From Bacteroidetes bacterium RIFCSPLOWO2_12_FULL_37_12 (GTDB taxonomy: Bacteria > Bacteroidota > Bacteroidia > 2-12-FULL-37-12), in contig MEPC01000011.1 in assembly GCA_001769655.1 (NCBI GenBank), positions 1-35,894 of the forward strand: a stretch of 35,894 nt of DNA, given 5' to 3'. Under the pieces are notes generated by a model that was not told the DNA's origin, did no database searches, and saw nothing but the letters and a program-made list of their open reading frames with translations. Of the stretch, positions 20,659 through 29,023 are shown one piece after another (within the stretch, counting starts at the first letter, position 1; each line of letters starts with the position of its first letter). The position numbers were made by a program, and so were the translations under genes.

Positions 20659-23289
20659 ATGAAAACAACCTACATTATTATCAGACATATTATCCTGTAT
20701 TCGATATATATTTTTTGTTTCATATTTTGCTTTTCTTTCTTCTTAAAAGCAAAAAGTAAAGGTCAAACACCCCCCACTTCCTCTTTAATTTCTTTAAATT
20801 GTGATACGGCATCATGCAATCTAATCTGTAATGGTGGAATGGAAGAAGGTTTTGATTTTTCAAGCGACAGCACAGGAGACGCCGGGAAAAAAGGATTTCA
20901 GGAAATGATTTACTTTTGGGATAGAACAGCCGCCTCTCCTGATTTGTTCATTCGCGATAACCCTCTTACAGACAAAGGAATTCCTTATAACTTTGCCTCG
21001 TTGGGCGAGTTGGTTGATACACGAAACGGAACTCCTAACGACCGGTATTTAGGTATCCTTGGAAATGGGAATATATCCGGATGGCTTCAGAGTTATTATG
21101 TGGAAGGGGTTTATACAATGTTGAATAAAAATCCTCAAGAAGGAATAGAATATACTCTTTCTTTTTGGTATCGAGGTATTAAACAGAGCACATCATCCAT
21201 TAATAAATTTAAAATCGGTGCATATATGAATGTTCAAAAACCAAATTCCAATGACACCGGCGAAAGGGGTGTTTATGAGTTTTCAATTAACTCTAACCTT
21301 GAAGAATTAACATGCGCCGGTGATTGGACTAAGGTGGAACTTAATTTTGTTCCTACCTCAAGCGAATTTAATTATCTGATTATTGAAATGATAGCCGATG
21401 ACCCGGCTTCCGATGTTTATGTATATATTGATGATGTAACTTTAACTCTAAAAGGTATAAACTGTGAAGAAACTCCTCCATCCGTTCAAGCGCCTCCCTC
21501 AGTTAAAATTCTTAAAGAAAACTCTCCCTCCTTTCTTTGCAAGAGTAAATCTTATCAGTTTTCAGGTTCTGCCGAGAATGGCAACCCTCATTGGTCCCAT
21601 AACGGGAAAGGTAATTTGCAAAATGAAAATACACTTAATCCTGTCTATTTTGTAAATGAAACTGATTCCGGGATTACTACATTCATTTTATCCGCTGAGG
21701 GTCAATCAATGACTGTAAAAGATTCCTTACAATTAAGTATAATCCAGTCACCCAAAGCCATTATTTCCATTCAAGAGTTAAGCGAGTTATCAACCAGTGA
21801 GCTATCATCCTCTGTAAACTTAAAAGGACTAATTAACGAAGGTGATAATTTTTTGTGGAAATGCGATGGAGAAGGTGCTTTTACTGTTACGCAAACACTG
21901 AATCCAAAATATTTTTTTTCTGCTTCAGATAAAAAAAACGTAGAAATAATTTTACTCTCTTTTAACGGTTGCGATACTGCTAAAAACATTTTAAAAATTT
22001 CCAAAACAACTAACAACGTAAAAATTTTTGCAAATGCCGGAAATAAACTAATTTCAATCTGTGCCGGAGAATCCGTAAAGTTAGCAGGAAAATCGTCATC
22101 CGATTGTTCCGTTTCATGGACTCATAATGGCAAGGGTTCATTGAAATATAACAAAACATTAAATCCAATTTACACGAGTAATATTAACGATAATTCCTTA
22201 ATCACATTCACATTAACCGCCACTTATTCTGACAAAAAAACTAAAGCCACAAGTACTACTACTCTGGAAATAAAACCACGTCCCGTTTCATCTATTGTTA
22301 CCAAACCTGAACCCATTAACCGAAAACAAGACGTCACGATAAAAGGGGATTTCACTGATGGTGAAAAAGTAATTTGGGAATCCTCAGGAAAAGGAGGATT
22401 ATTTAACCTCTCCCCTACCACAGTACGATATTATCCTTCTTCCGAAGACCTTTCTATAGTCAAAATTAAAATGAAAGTAACTTCTCAATGCGGAGCTTCT
22501 GAGAGTATTGTATCTTTAATTATCAAAGATGAAGATAAAACAATGGTTTCAAAACGTTGCCAAGTAACGATTAAAGATTTTATGGGTGAGTTTAAAGATG
22601 ATAATATAGAACTTTCATGGAAAACCACAAATGAATTTGAAAACAAAGAGTTTGAAGTTTACCGTTTAAAAGACGAAAATACATACCAGAAAATCGGAAT
22701 TGTAAACTCTTTAAAACCATTGAATGGTTCCGGAAATTATGATTTTTCAGATAAGAATTTTGATCTTTCAGGCAATAACACATACCGTATTTTTCAAAAA
22801 TGTATAAATGAGGACTTAAAAGGTAAATATTCAGAGACAATTACAATTACTAATCCTGAAAAATTAAATATGTTTGAAATAAAAAGTGTTTATCCTAATC
22901 CCTCAGAAAGCGGACCAATGAAAATTAATATAGCCATGCCGGCTTCAGGCGAAGTTACACTTTCATTATTCAATTTATCCGGGAATCTTGTAACTGAAGA
23001 AATATTCAACGCTCCTGCCGGTGAATCAATTGTTGAACTGGATGTAGATAATCTTCAATTATCACGCGGAACCTATCTGTACAATCTCAAATATAATCTT
23101 AAAAATATCCAGGGAAAATATGTACGCCTCAGCAACAGGGAAAGGAGCATTAAAGAGGTGGATAATGATACTTTGAAATTTTTTGATTTTGAAGAGTTTT
23201 CTGACACATCAATTCAAAAAGGTACTAACACTAGAAAAGCTATCAAAATTACACCCGTAAATAAATATACCCCCCCCGCACGTAAATAG
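20659..23289 (+). CDS. Secreted multidomain protein with T9SS sorting domain
   Basis: Large exported protein of 876 residues, probably a surface protein sent through the type IX system. A long signal/hydrophobic region covers about 1-36. Residues about 50-265 form a beta-sandwich resembling CBM-like modules (CNGGMEEGFDF, YTLSFWYRG, YVYIDDVTLTL). Three Ig/PKD-like repeats of about 85 residues follow, each with a W-HNGKG or W-CDGEG motif and TLNPxY. Residues about 640-740 resemble a fibronectin-like domain (ELSWKTTNEFENKEFEVYRL). At about 755-830 there is a Por sorting-like domain (IKSVYPNPSESGPMKINIAM, GTYLYNL). Unusually, about 45 polar residues follow this domain, ending TPPARK just after a C8 tract. 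It is flanked by glycosylation-type genes. Confidence 0.85.
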   Translation: MKTTYIIIRHIILYSIYIFCFIFCFSFFLKAKSKGQTPPTSSLISLNCDTASCNLICNGGMEEGFDFSSDSTGDAGKKGFQEMIYFWDRTAASPDLFIRDNPLTDKGIPYNFASLGELVDTRNGTPNDRYLGILGNGNISGWLQSYYVEGVYTMLNKNPQEGIEYTLSFWYRGIKQSTSSINKFKIGAYMNVQKPNSNDTGERGVYEFSINSNLEELTCAGDWTKVELNFVPTSSEFNYLIIEMIADDPASDVYVYIDDVTLTLKGINCEETPPSVQAPPSVKILKENSPSFLCKSKSYQFSGSAENGNPHWSHNGKGNLQNENTLNPVYFVNETDSGITTFILSAEGQSMTVKDSLQLSIIQSPKAIISIQELSELSTSELSSSVNLKGLINEGDNFLWKCDGEGAFTVTQTLNPKYFFSASDKKNVEIILLSFNGCDTAKNILKISKTTNNVKIFANAGNKLISICAGESVKLAGKSSSDCSVSWTHNGKGSLKYNKTLNPIYTSNINDNSLITFTLTATYSDKKTKATSTTTLEIKPRPVSSIVTKPEPINRKQDVTIKGDFTDGEKVIWESSGKGGLFNLSPTTVRYYPSSEDLSIVKIKMKVTSQCGASESIVSLIIKDEDKTMVSKRCQVTIKDFMGEFKDDNIELSWKTTNEFENKEFEVYRLKDENTYQKIGIVNSLKPLNGSGNYDFSDKNFDLSGNNTYRIFQKCINEDLKGKYSETITITNPEKLNMFEIKSVYPNPSESGPMKINIAMPASGEVTLSLFNLSGNLVTEEIFNAPAGESIVELDVDNLQLSRGTYLYNLKYNLKNIQGKYVRLSNRERSIKEVDNDTLKFFDFEEFSDTSIQKGTNTRKAIKITPVNKYTPPARK

Positions 23290-23355
23290 TTTCCAAGGAT
23301 ATTTTTTTTTGAACGCAAAACCTGGAAAACAACGATTTTACAAACTAACTTTATT

Positions 23356-25047
23356 CTAAGGCTGTTCATTGATGGCTTCATCTCGCCTCTCATATAATAC
23401 GATAAAGTTGTCACTTATTAATCCGTTTTGCGTAGCATTTTCTCCCCAAGAGTAAACAGTGGGTTTATTAGGAAACAACTGGACAAGACCTGTCAGATTA
23501 TAATATTTTTCAGAATAGTTTTTAAACCATGAGAAAACTGTGGTATCAGTTCCAGGTAAAACGGCTAATGAAAAGGGATTATTAAATAAAATCATAAGAC
23601 GTGGTTTGGATAATTCAACTTCCTTTATAAATTCCATTTGAAATTGTCGATGCTTTGGAAATCCCGTTAATAAACTCGCAATGTCACTATGAACCGATGG
23701 GCTCCGGGTTTGAGTATAAAAATATATTTCGGGTTCAGAACCAAAAACTACAACGGGTTCTTTTTTAGTAATCATCGGTTTAATAAAATCAGCCACTTGT
23801 TTAGATTCAATAAATGGATTCATACCATATACTGTTCTCATTAATCTTACTTTGTCAGGATTAAAATAAAAATCTTTTAAATTATAAAAGTTAAGAACAA
23901 CCATAAAAATAAAAAAAATATATAACCCTGTAGGGTAATGGCTTGCATTTTTCTCAGAATTTAATATTTTTTTTAATGCATAAAAGGAAAATCCAATTAG
24001 CAGTGAAAGAGAAGGAATGAGTACAATCCAATAGTGTCCATAGAAACGAAGTCCGGGTATTATGGATAGAAACGAAATAATAAGAAATAACAATAAAAAT
24101 ATTTTCTTGTATTCAGTGTATCTGACACTCTTCATAAATGATAAAAATATCCCTACTGCTGACATAAACCAGAATAATTTATAATTATTGATTATGCGTT
24201 TAAAAAAAAGTGTTAAATTTAAAATTCCTTGCTCTAAAGTAATTGTAGAAATGTATTGAGAAGAAAAAGTAAAATTCCAGTATATAAATTCCTTTAATGA
24301 ATCATTATAAATAAGATATAAAATTGTCAAAAGAATAAGGGAAAAAGCTCCTATAAAAAAACTTGTTATATTCTTAATTGTGATTTTTCGTTTCTCTTTT
24401 TTTCCTATATAATTATAAAAGAATATGTACAAAATACTAAGAAAAATAAAAAATATTCCAGTTTGCTTTATCAGAGAACTACATCCTAACGAAAGTCCCC
24501 ATAAAAAATAATTTGATGTCTTATTGTTTTCTAATGCACAAAAAAGATAATAAACACCACAAACAACGAAAAAGGCAACTAATTGTTCTGCTTGAACTGT
24601 AAAACCAGAAATATGGGGTCCCAAAGAAAGTATTGAATAACTTGTAGAAATGATTATTCCGGAAACTGAATCCATAAGTTTCTTTCCGATTTGAAAAAGC
24701 AAAAGATTGGTTATTAGGTTAATAAATATAAAAATAAGGTGTACTCCTTCCAAAGAATTTCCACCCAACAAAGTGATAAAAGCATACGCAAAAAATAAAC
24801 CCGGAGGTTTCATTTCATAAAATGACTTATAAGGGATTTTACCGTCAAGAATCAATTGACCCAAAAAGCAATATTTTCCTTCATCCCGCTCAAAAGGAAC
24901 GGAAAGAAATTGCAACCGGATTAAGAAAAAAACAATATTTATTATGATTAATACTAAAGGTACCGGCTCAATAAAACCAAGTATTAAAGTAGGTTTATTG
25001 TTTATCGGTGAGATAAATATCTTGATATTGTCTGAATCCGATTTCAT
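23356..25047 (-). CDS. GT-C glycosyltransferase, family 39-like membrane protein
   Basis: Polytopic membrane protein of 563 residues with about 10-12 transmembrane helices. The first loop contains ERDEGKYCFLGQLILDGKIP and YEMKPPGLFFAYAF, the signature of ArnT/PMT-like lipid-linked sugar transferases, where the acidic pair (Asp-Glu) is catalytic. A soluble C-terminal part of about 150 residues faces the periplasm (EPVVVFGSEPEIYFYTQTRS). These enzymes use an undecaprenyl-phosphate sugar to glycosylate a protein, lipid or polysaccharide. The upstream epimerase/GT2 fusion could make such a donor. It converges on the T9SS gene and is divergent from the TMTC-like gene. Confidence 0.87.
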   Translation of the reverse strand: MKSDSDNIKIFISPINNKPTLILGFIEPVPLVLIIINIVFFLIRLQFLSVPFERDEGKYCFLGQLILDGKIPYKSFYEMKPPGLFFAYAFITLLGGNSLEGVHLIFIFINLITNLLLFQIGKKLMDSVSGIIISTSYSILSLGPHISGFTVQAEQLVAFFVVCGVYYLFCALENNKTSNYFLWGLSLGCSSLIKQTGIFFIFLSILYIFFYNYIGKKEKRKITIKNITSFFIGAFSLILLTILYLIYNDSLKEFIYWNFTFSSQYISTITLEQGILNLTLFFKRIINNYKLFWFMSAVGIFLSFMKSVRYTEYKKIFLLLFLIISFLSIIPGLRFYGHYWIVLIPSLSLLIGFSFYALKKILNSEKNASHYPTGLYIFFIFMVVLNFYNLKDFYFNPDKVRLMRTVYGMNPFIESKQVADFIKPMITKKEPVVVFGSEPEIYFYTQTRSPSVHSDIASLLTGFPKHRQFQMEFIKEVELSKPRLMILFNNPFSLAVLPGTDTTVFSWFKNYSEKYYNLTGLVQLFPNKPTVYSWGENATQNGLISDNFIVLYERRDEAINEQP

Positions 25048-25149
25048 TGTTAATTTTCTAAAAGTAAGTTTTTAAAAACCCAAGCAAGATAATAAATAAT
25101 TATCAATTTTACTGAATTTGTTGTATTTTTCAACCAGGTTTTCTCGATT

Positions 25150-27387
25150 ATGCCTAAAAAAACAGAAATAAAAAAAACTATTCTCGTCATTGTTTTACTG
25201 ACATGGACTTGCCTGGCCCATCTGCCAGGTCTGAAAAATGATTTTATCAATTTTGACGATAGAACCCATCTTATGGACAACCCTATGAACTCAACCATGA
25301 ATATTGATAATATCAAAAGAATTTTTTCAACGCCAGTCCTTGGAAATTATCAACCCATGATCGGATTACTGTTTGCTATTGAACATCTTTTAGTCGGTTT
25401 CAATCCTTTTTATTATCATTTGCTCAATCTTATACTCCATCTATGTAATACATTTTTAATTCTGTTGTTGATTTCTAAGCTAATTAATAATCAACAAATC
25501 GCATTTTTCACTGCATTAATCTTTGGAATTCATCCACTGCATGTAGAATCCGTTGCATGGGTTTCAGGAAGAAAAGACCTGCTTTATGTTTTCTTTTTTA
25601 TTTTATCTATGATTCATTACTTAAAATATCTGCAACAGGGAAAACGGCAATTCTCTCAATACGGATACTCTTTTGTGTTTTTTTTATTATCCTGTCTTTC
25701 AAAACCTATGGCAGTGGTCCTTCCGCTGGTATTATTATTAATTGATTATTATCAAACTGACAAAATCTCTATCAGGCAATGGCTGGAAAAAATCCCTTTT
25801 ATTATTATTTCACTTATCATCGGTATCATTTCTCTTAATATTCAACAAGAAGCTGGCGCTATACAACTCAATCAACATTTTTCAATTTTTGACCGTTTTA
25901 CTTTTGGCGCTTTTACTTTTATAAGCTATTTATTAAAATTCGTATTCCCATTTCCATTATCCGCCTACTACCTGTATCCGATAAAAAATGGTTTCTTTCT
26001 ACCTTTTATTTATTATCTTCAACTATTTGTTTTTTTATTTTTTATCCTTTTGTTTTTCTGTGTCTATAAAAAAAATAAGAACTTTACGTTTGGAATATTA
26101 TTTTTCTTCATTACTATCGCTTTAGTTCTACAATGGTTGCCGGTAGGTGGTTCCTTGATAGCTGAACGATATGCTTATTTGTCTTATTTTGGATTAGCAT
26201 TTCTTTCTTCATGCTTTGTTTTTAAAAACAAAAATCCTTTGAGTAATAACATGACCAAAATTTTACTTGTTATTTTAGTCATGGTAATACTCATTTTTTC
26301 TTTTCTTTCCTTTAACAGATATAAAATTTGGAAAAACAGTGACACGTTTTGGACTGCTCTGATTGAAAAATACCCGTCTTTCTCTTACGCCTATGCCATG
26401 AGGGGAATTTATTTTCTTGAAGAAGTCAATAATAAAGAGCTGGCTCTCATTGATTTTAACTCAGGTTTGAAAGCAGACCCAAATTCTTTTAAAGCGTATT
26501 CAGGCCGTGGGTGTTATTATTTAAAAGAAACGCAATTTGATAAAGCCATATCAGATTTTAGAAAATCCTTAATGATAAAACCTAATCAACAGGAAGTTTT
26601 TAATAATCTGGGACTTGCTTATTATCTTTCAGGCAAAACCGATTCTGCAATTACAGAATTTACCAAAGCAATCACTTTTTCAAATACTGCCCACGGAAAT
26701 TATCTCAACAGGGGTAACGCATGGTTTGATGCTGAAAATTATATGAAGGCAATTGAAGATTATAATATCTTCATTTCCTATTTTCCTAACCATCCTTTAG
26801 TATATTATCTGAAGGGCTTGTGTTGGTTTGAATTAAAAGAATACCACTATGCATTGAAAGATATTGAAACTGCCATTGCTAAAGGAACTGTGGAACCTGA
26901 AGTTTTTGCTTCTTATGCCCGCTTGTTAGAAGAATTGCATAGATTTAAAGAATCATCAGCCACTCTTCAAAAAGCTATTACTTTAGGATATAATGTATTA
27001 TCATCTCCTTGTCATTTTGATAGGATTGAAGATGAACTCAATAAAAAAGGAAATAAATTATTTTATGAACAAAAATACGACTCAGCTCTTATGTGTTATT
27101 CAGAAGCATTAAAAAGCAATTCAAAATATTGGGATGTATATGTGAACAGGGCTAATACATTGAATGTACTAAAACAATATCAGCTTGCTATAAATGATTA
27201 TAATATCTTCCTGAAACATTCTTATTTTAATCACCAGGCGTATTATTGGAGAAGTATTGCTCGGATTGGTCTTGGTGACTTAAAAGGTGCTTTAGAAGAT
27301 TTGAATAGGACACTTAAACTTCAACCTGAACTGTCTCAAGCGAACACATTAAGAAATCAGATTCTTCTGGAAATTGATAAAAAATGA
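25150..27387 (+). CDS. TMTC-like membrane protein with C-terminal TPR repeats
   Basis: A 745-residue protein with about 10 transmembrane helices in residues 1-390 and TPR repeats in about 410-745. The membrane part matches the bacterial relatives of eukaryotic TMTC1-4 O-mannosyltransferases (DUF1736-type): NDFINFDDRTHLMDNP with the loop Asp-Asp pair, HPLHVESVAWVSGRKDLLYV, SKPMAVVLPLVLLLIDYY and GGSLIAERYAYLSYFGLAF. At least eight TPR units follow (KADPNSFKAYSGRGCYYLKE, YSGRGCYYLK, NNLGLAYYLSGKTDSAITEF). This suggests glycan transfer to exported proteins in the periplasm, with the TPR region recruiting substrates. ATG 25150 is close to the first helix. Function is inferred from family only. 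Confidence 0.88.
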   Translation: MPKKTEIKKTILVIVLLTWTCLAHLPGLKNDFINFDDRTHLMDNPMNSTMNIDNIKRIFSTPVLGNYQPMIGLLFAIEHLLVGFNPFYYHLLNLILHLCNTFLILLLISKLINNQQIAFFTALIFGIHPLHVESVAWVSGRKDLLYVFFFILSMIHYLKYLQQGKRQFSQYGYSFVFFLLSCLSKPMAVVLPLVLLLIDYYQTDKISIRQWLEKIPFIIISLIIGIISLNIQQEAGAIQLNQHFSIFDRFTFGAFTFISYLLKFVFPFPLSAYYLYPIKNGFFLPFIYYLQLFVFLFFILLFFCVYKKNKNFTFGILFFFITIALVLQWLPVGGSLIAERYAYLSYFGLAFLSSCFVFKNKNPLSNNMTKILLVILVMVILIFSFLSFNRYKIWKNSDTFWTALIEKYPSFSYAYAMRGIYFLEEVNNKELALIDFNSGLKADPNSFKAYSGRGCYYLKETQFDKAISDFRKSLMIKPNQQEVFNNLGLAYYLSGKTDSAITEFTKAITFSNTAHGNYLNRGNAWFDAENYMKAIEDYNIFISYFPNHPLVYYLKGLCWFELKEYHYALKDIETAIAKGTVEPEVFASYARLLEELHRFKESSATLQKAITLGYNVLSSPCHFDRIEDELNKKGNKLFYEQKYDSALMCYSEALKSNSKYWDVYVNRANTLNVLKQYQLAINDYNIFLKHSYFNHQAYYWRSIARIGLGDLKGALEDLNRTLKLQPELSQANTLRNQILLEIDKK

Positions 27388-27395
27388 TAGCACGT

Positions 27396-28994
27396 TTATC
27401 TGTATAATCTATACCCACCTGCTAATTCTTCTTTTGAAAATATTATCATATTTTCACGCCATTTTCTTAACGTCACAAGATTCAAAATATCCAGCATCGG
27501 TTGATTATCTGTGAAAATAAAAGTATCATAAGGATAAACCTTAATTGATGAAGGTAAGTTCGCAAGTATTTCCTGCGACCATGGTTGAGCCGCACAACAT
27601 ATTGTCATATTCTCCCTCTTAAGCAAAGAAAAATCAACTTGCAGGGGTGAGGCAACAATAATAATATCTGTGAAGCCGATAACAGCATCGGCTGAAAAAT
27701 AAACGAAGAAACCAGCATTTTCCATCGTTCGCATTATAGACATAAATACAGGTGTTTTCCCCTTCTCAAGGAATTCCTGAAATTCAATCAACACTACTCC
27801 ATTGGGTGTCAAACATTGTTTCAATTCCTGAAAACTTTCTTTAGTAAATACATAGGATGGCTGAACCTCGCCGTTAGCAACATCAAAAACAGCTAAATCA
27901 TATTTCTTATTCGTAGTTCGTAAGTAGTGCCGGGCATCATCTACAAAAACACTGGTAGAAGTATCTGAATAATAAAAATATTTTTTTGCTATTTCTAACA
28001 TTCTGCCATCAATCTCCACTGCATCCACTCTTAAACCTAATCGTGCAAGTTCTGAAGAAACACTTCCTGCACCTAAACCAAATAAAACTGCTGATTTGCC
28101 ATTTTTCTTCAACGAGGAATACATAGCGATTTTATGAACATATTTCCAACAAGAATAAGCGGATGGTTTATTAAGTATCCTGGATTGTGGAATTCCATTG
28201 ATTAATAAATGTCTGGCTTGATAACCCGCTTCCATATCGTGTTTATCAACTACTTTTAATTGACCAAAAAGACCCTCTGTATTGTATCGTATTCTAAAAG
28301 CAGCTTCCTTATTAAATTTTGCAGGTAATAAAAGAAAAATTCCAACACCTGAAAATAATAGTAAAGGAACTATTTTATTAATAAAGGTTAAAAATTTCCA
28401 ACCAATAATTATCCATATAAAAAGCATTACGATTCCAGCAAATAAAAGTGGAATTGAAATACCCCAAGTTGGTATAATATAAAATCCTAATAGGAAGGTT
28501 GCAAATATTCCACCGGTTGTTGATAAAGAATAAACCAAACCTGAGTTCTTACCTCCTGTTGTGTATACATCAGATAATAATTGAATAATTATAGGAGAAA
28601 AGGTGCCTATGCATAAAAGCGCAGGTCCTATAAGAAACAGAAAATTAAAAACACACCCAATATAAATATTCATGTTTCCAAAAAAACTGAACATGGGTGT
28701 TGCAAAAATGAGCATAAATTCTATAGAAAAAGCAGATGCAAGTATTAATTTTAATAAAGACCGTTGAGGATTTTCTTGTTGGGAAATTTTTGCCCCAAGA
28801 TAATAACCTAAGGAGAGTGAAAAAAAAGTAACTCCCAATACAGAGGTCCAGACAATAAAAGCAGTGCCATAAAAAGGGGCAAGCATTTTAGCTCCAAAAA
28901 CTTCAATTGCAATTCCCACCCCACCCTCTAAAAGAGCAAGGGAATATAATTTTGAGCGTGAAAGCGAAAGTTCTGACTTAGATATATTTTTCAA
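27396..28994 (-). CDS. Membrane protein fused to a spermidine-synthase-like domain
   Basis: A 532-residue protein. Residues about 15-225 hold seven or so transmembrane helices beginning LYSLALLEGGVGIAIEVFGA and KMLAPFYGTAFIVWTS, the standard start of fused MFS/spermidine synthase proteins. Residues about 235-470 resemble an SpeE-type Rossmann domain: LLFGLGAGSVSSELARLGL-like motif I (read here as VLFGLGAGSVSSELARLG), VDAVEIDGRMLEIAKKYF, FVDDARHYLRTTNKKYDLAV and NGVVLIEFQE. The usual GGGDG of true spermidine synthases is GLGAG, so polyamine synthesis is doubtful. It starts 29 bases after the T9SS propeller gene ends on the same strand, so it may be co-transcribed with it. It converges with the TMTC-like gene, eight bases apart. 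Confidence 0.88.
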   Translation of the reverse strand: MKNISKSELSLSRSKLYSLALLEGGVGIAIEVFGAKMLAPFYGTAFIVWTSVLGVTFFSLSLGYYLGAKISQQENPQRSLLKLILASAFSIEFMLIFATPMFSFFGNMNIYIGCVFNFLFLIGPALLCIGTFSPIIIQLLSDVYTTGGKNSGLVYSLSTTGGIFATFLLGFYIIPTWGISIPLLFAGIVMLFIWIIIGWKFLTFINKIVPLLLFSGVGIFLLLPAKFNKEAAFRIRYNTEGLFGQLKVVDKHDMEAGYQARHLLINGIPQSRILNKPSAYSCWKYVHKIAMYSSLKKNGKSAVLFGLGAGSVSSELARLGLRVDAVEIDGRMLEIAKKYFYYSDTSTSVFVDDARHYLRTTNKKYDLAVFDVANGEVQPSYVFTKESFQELKQCLTPNGVVLIEFQEFLEKGKTPVFMSIMRTMENAGFFVYFSADAVIGFTDIIIVASPLQVDFSLLKRENMTICCAAQPWSQEILANLPSSIKVYPYDTFIFTDNQPMLDILNLVTLRKWRENMIIFSKEELAGGYRLYR

Positions 28995-29023
28995 AAAGGA
29001 GAAAATGAATGATATACAAAGAT

